7,488 nucleotides of DNA. It comes from Frankiaceae bacterium (GTDB lineage Bacteria; Actinomycetota; Actinomycetes; Mycobacteriales; SCTD01). Below are positions 6,633-7,488 of the stretch, one piece after another. Each line of letters opens with the position of its first letter. The stretch's first letter is position 1. The notes below the pieces were generated by a model. It worked only from the letters and a program-made list of their open reading frames with translations. It was not told where the DNA came from and searched no databases. The stretch is taken from positions 1-7,488 of the forward strand of contig JAJAYV010000270.1 in the NCBI GenBank assembly GCA_026786045.1. The letters run 5' to 3'. The translations under genes were made by a program, and so were the position numbers.

Positions 6633-6674
6633 GCAGGCGCGGCGGGTCGGCCGGGGGCCCCCGCAGGTCGGGGA

Positions 6675-6680
6675 TAGGCT
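6675..6680 (+). promoter_or_regulatory. Candidate −10 element of an eno promoter
   Basis: TAGGCT, within GGGGATAGGCTCG, fits the actinobacterial TAnnnT −10 pattern. Transcription would start near 6687, leaving a leader of about 30 bases before eno. The −35 position (around 6652–6657) is plain G/C-rich with no match to TTGACA, which is common for actinobacterial promoters but lowers certainty. It lies in the 85-base gap after the MOSC gene, so eno may have its own promoter besides any read-through. Confidence 0.45.
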
Positions 6681-6708
6681 CGCCGCCGTTCCCCACCCCC
6701 ACTGCAGC

Positions 6709-6713
6709 AGGAG
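6709..6713 (+). promoter_or_regulatory. Ribosome binding site of eno
   Basis: AGGAG is followed by AACC and then GTG 6718. It is the strongest Shine-Dalgarno of the plus-strand genes here and fixes the enolase start. Confidence 0.7.
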
Positions 6714-6717
6714 AACC

Positions 6718-7488
6718 GTGCCCTCCATCGAGGCCGTCGGCGCCCGCGAGATCCTCGACTCGCGCGGCAACCCCACCGTCGAGGTCGAGGTCGCCCTCGA
6801 CGACGGCACGCTCTCTCGTGCGGCCGTGCCGAGCGGCGCGAGCACGGGGGCGTACGAAGCGGTGGAGCTGCGCGACGGCGACGACAGCCGCTACGGCGGC
6901 AAGGGCGTCGGCCAGGCGGTCGACGCCGTGCTCGACACGATCGGCCCGGAGCTGCTCGGCATCGAGGCCAGCGAGCAGCGCATCGTCGACCAGGTGCTGC
7001 TCGACCTCGACGGCACGCCCGACAAGAGCCGGCTGGGCGCCAACGCCATCCTCGGCGTCAGCCTGGCGGTCGCCCGCGCGGCGGCGGACTCCAGCGGCCT
7101 GCCGCTGTTCCGCTACGTCGGCGGTCCGAACGCCCACCTGCTGCCCGTGCCGATGCTCAACATCCTCAACGGCGGCGCGCACGCCGACACCAACGTCGAC
7201 GTGCAGGAGTTCATGATCGCGCCGATCGGCGCGGCGAGCTTCTCGGAGGCGCTGCGCTGGGGCGCCGAGCCCTACCACGCGCTGAAGACGGTGCTCAAGG
7301 GCCGCGGCCTGGCCACCGGCGTTGGCGACGAGGGTGGCTACGCGCCGGATCTGCCGAGCAACCGCGACGCCCTCGACCTCATCCTCGAGGCCATCACCGC
7401 CGCCGGCTTCGAGCCCGGCCGTGACATCGCGCTCGCGCTGGACGTCGCTGCGACCGAGTTCCTCGGCGACGACGGCTACCGCTTCGAG
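6718..7488 (+). CDS. eno: Enolase (phosphopyruvate hydratase), 3' part outside the window
   Basis: Enolase converts 2-phosphoglycerate to phosphoenolpyruvate in glycolysis and the reverse in gluconeogenesis; it is a cytoplasmic, Mg2+-dependent enzyme. The window holds 257 codons of an expected ~425–430. The start PSIEAVGAREILDSRGNPT is the usual enolase N-terminus. The mobile active-site loop is PSGASTG (38–44), with S42 a Mg2+ ligand. NGGAHADTNVDVQEFM follows, with H155 and E164. VGDEGGYAPD contains the catalytic acid/base pair partner E205 (E. coli E208), and LALDVAATEF contains the Mg2+ ligand D242 (E. coli D245). The remaining ligands and the catalytic lysine lie beyond the window. GTG 6718 has AGGAG four bases upstream. 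A gap of 85 bases and a candidate −10 element separate it from the MOSC gene. Nothing in the visible part suggests damage. Confidence 0.97.
   Translation, partial: MPSIEAVGAREILDSRGNPTVEVEVALDDGTLSRAAVPSGASTGAYEAVELRDGDDSRYGGKGVGQAVDAVLDTIGPELLGIEASEQRIVDQVLLDLDGTPDKSRLGANAILGVSLAVARAAADSSGLPLFRYVGGPNAHLLPVPMLNILNGGAHADTNVDVQEFMIAPIGAASFSEALRWGAEPYHALKTVLKGRGLATGVGDEGGYAPDLPSNRDALDLILEAITAAGFEPGRDIALALDVAATEFLGDDGYRFE

Noticed and set aside
6642..6664. GC palindrome CGGGGGCCCCCG (6652–6663) and the GCGGG/CCCGC pairing as a terminator after the MOSC gene
   Set aside because: A workable hairpin has only 4–5 pairs with either a 4-base or 13-base loop, and no T-run follows. Such runs are frequent at this GC content.
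1..7488. tRNA or rRNA genes, CRISPR arrays, insertion sequences, attachment sites
   Set aside because: No cloverleaf-like segments, regularly spaced repeats, terminal inverted repeats or transposase or integrase coding sequence were seen; the plus strand is almost fully occupied by housekeeping genes.

Overview
The window is very GC-rich, has strong G/C preference at third codon positions and uses GTG and TTG starts freely. Together with the gene order mfd – SurA-like lipoprotein – mazG – MOSC protein – eno, this points to a high-GC actinomycete (Actinomycetota). The mfd–mazG–eno neighbourhood is a conserved actinobacterial housekeeping block. I cannot name the genus from the sequence alone.

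Layout. Bases 1–82 hold what may be the first 27 codons of a minus-strand gene leaving the window on the left. Bases 83–390 form a divergent spacer with a short perfect hairpin and an unexplained hydrophobic open frame on the minus strand. From 391 everything confident is on the plus strand: mfd (391–3945, transcription-repair coupling factor, TTG start); a lipoprotein of the SurA/parvulin peptidyl-prolyl isomerase type (4011–5075, GTG start); mazG (5083–6066, GTG start), a nucleoside triphosphate pyrophosphohydrolase; a small MOSC-domain protein (6057–6632, GTG start) overlapping mazG by 10 bases; and the first 257 codons of enolase (6718 to the window end, GTG start), probably with its own promoter near 6675.

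How the genes fit together. mfd through the MOSC gene are tightly packed (gaps of 65 and 7 bases, then a 10-base overlap) and probably form one transcription unit. Mfd works on RNA polymerase stalled at DNA damage, and MazG removes aberrant nucleoside triphosphates. Some MOSC proteins of the YcbX/YiiM type take part in detoxifying N-hydroxylated bases in E. coli, so a genome and nucleotide-pool protection theme is possible but unproven. The lipoprotein acts outside the cytoplasm, and eno is core glycolysis; neither has an obvious functional tie to the rest beyond conserved neighbourhood.

Most of the window is ordinary, conserved housekeeping sequence. I do not see a clear new system. Points worth a second look are the MazG architecture (an N-terminal part resembling an eroded methylase domain, one intact catalytic half, one degenerate half), the MazG–MOSC coupling, and the unexplained minus-strand signal upstream of mfd.
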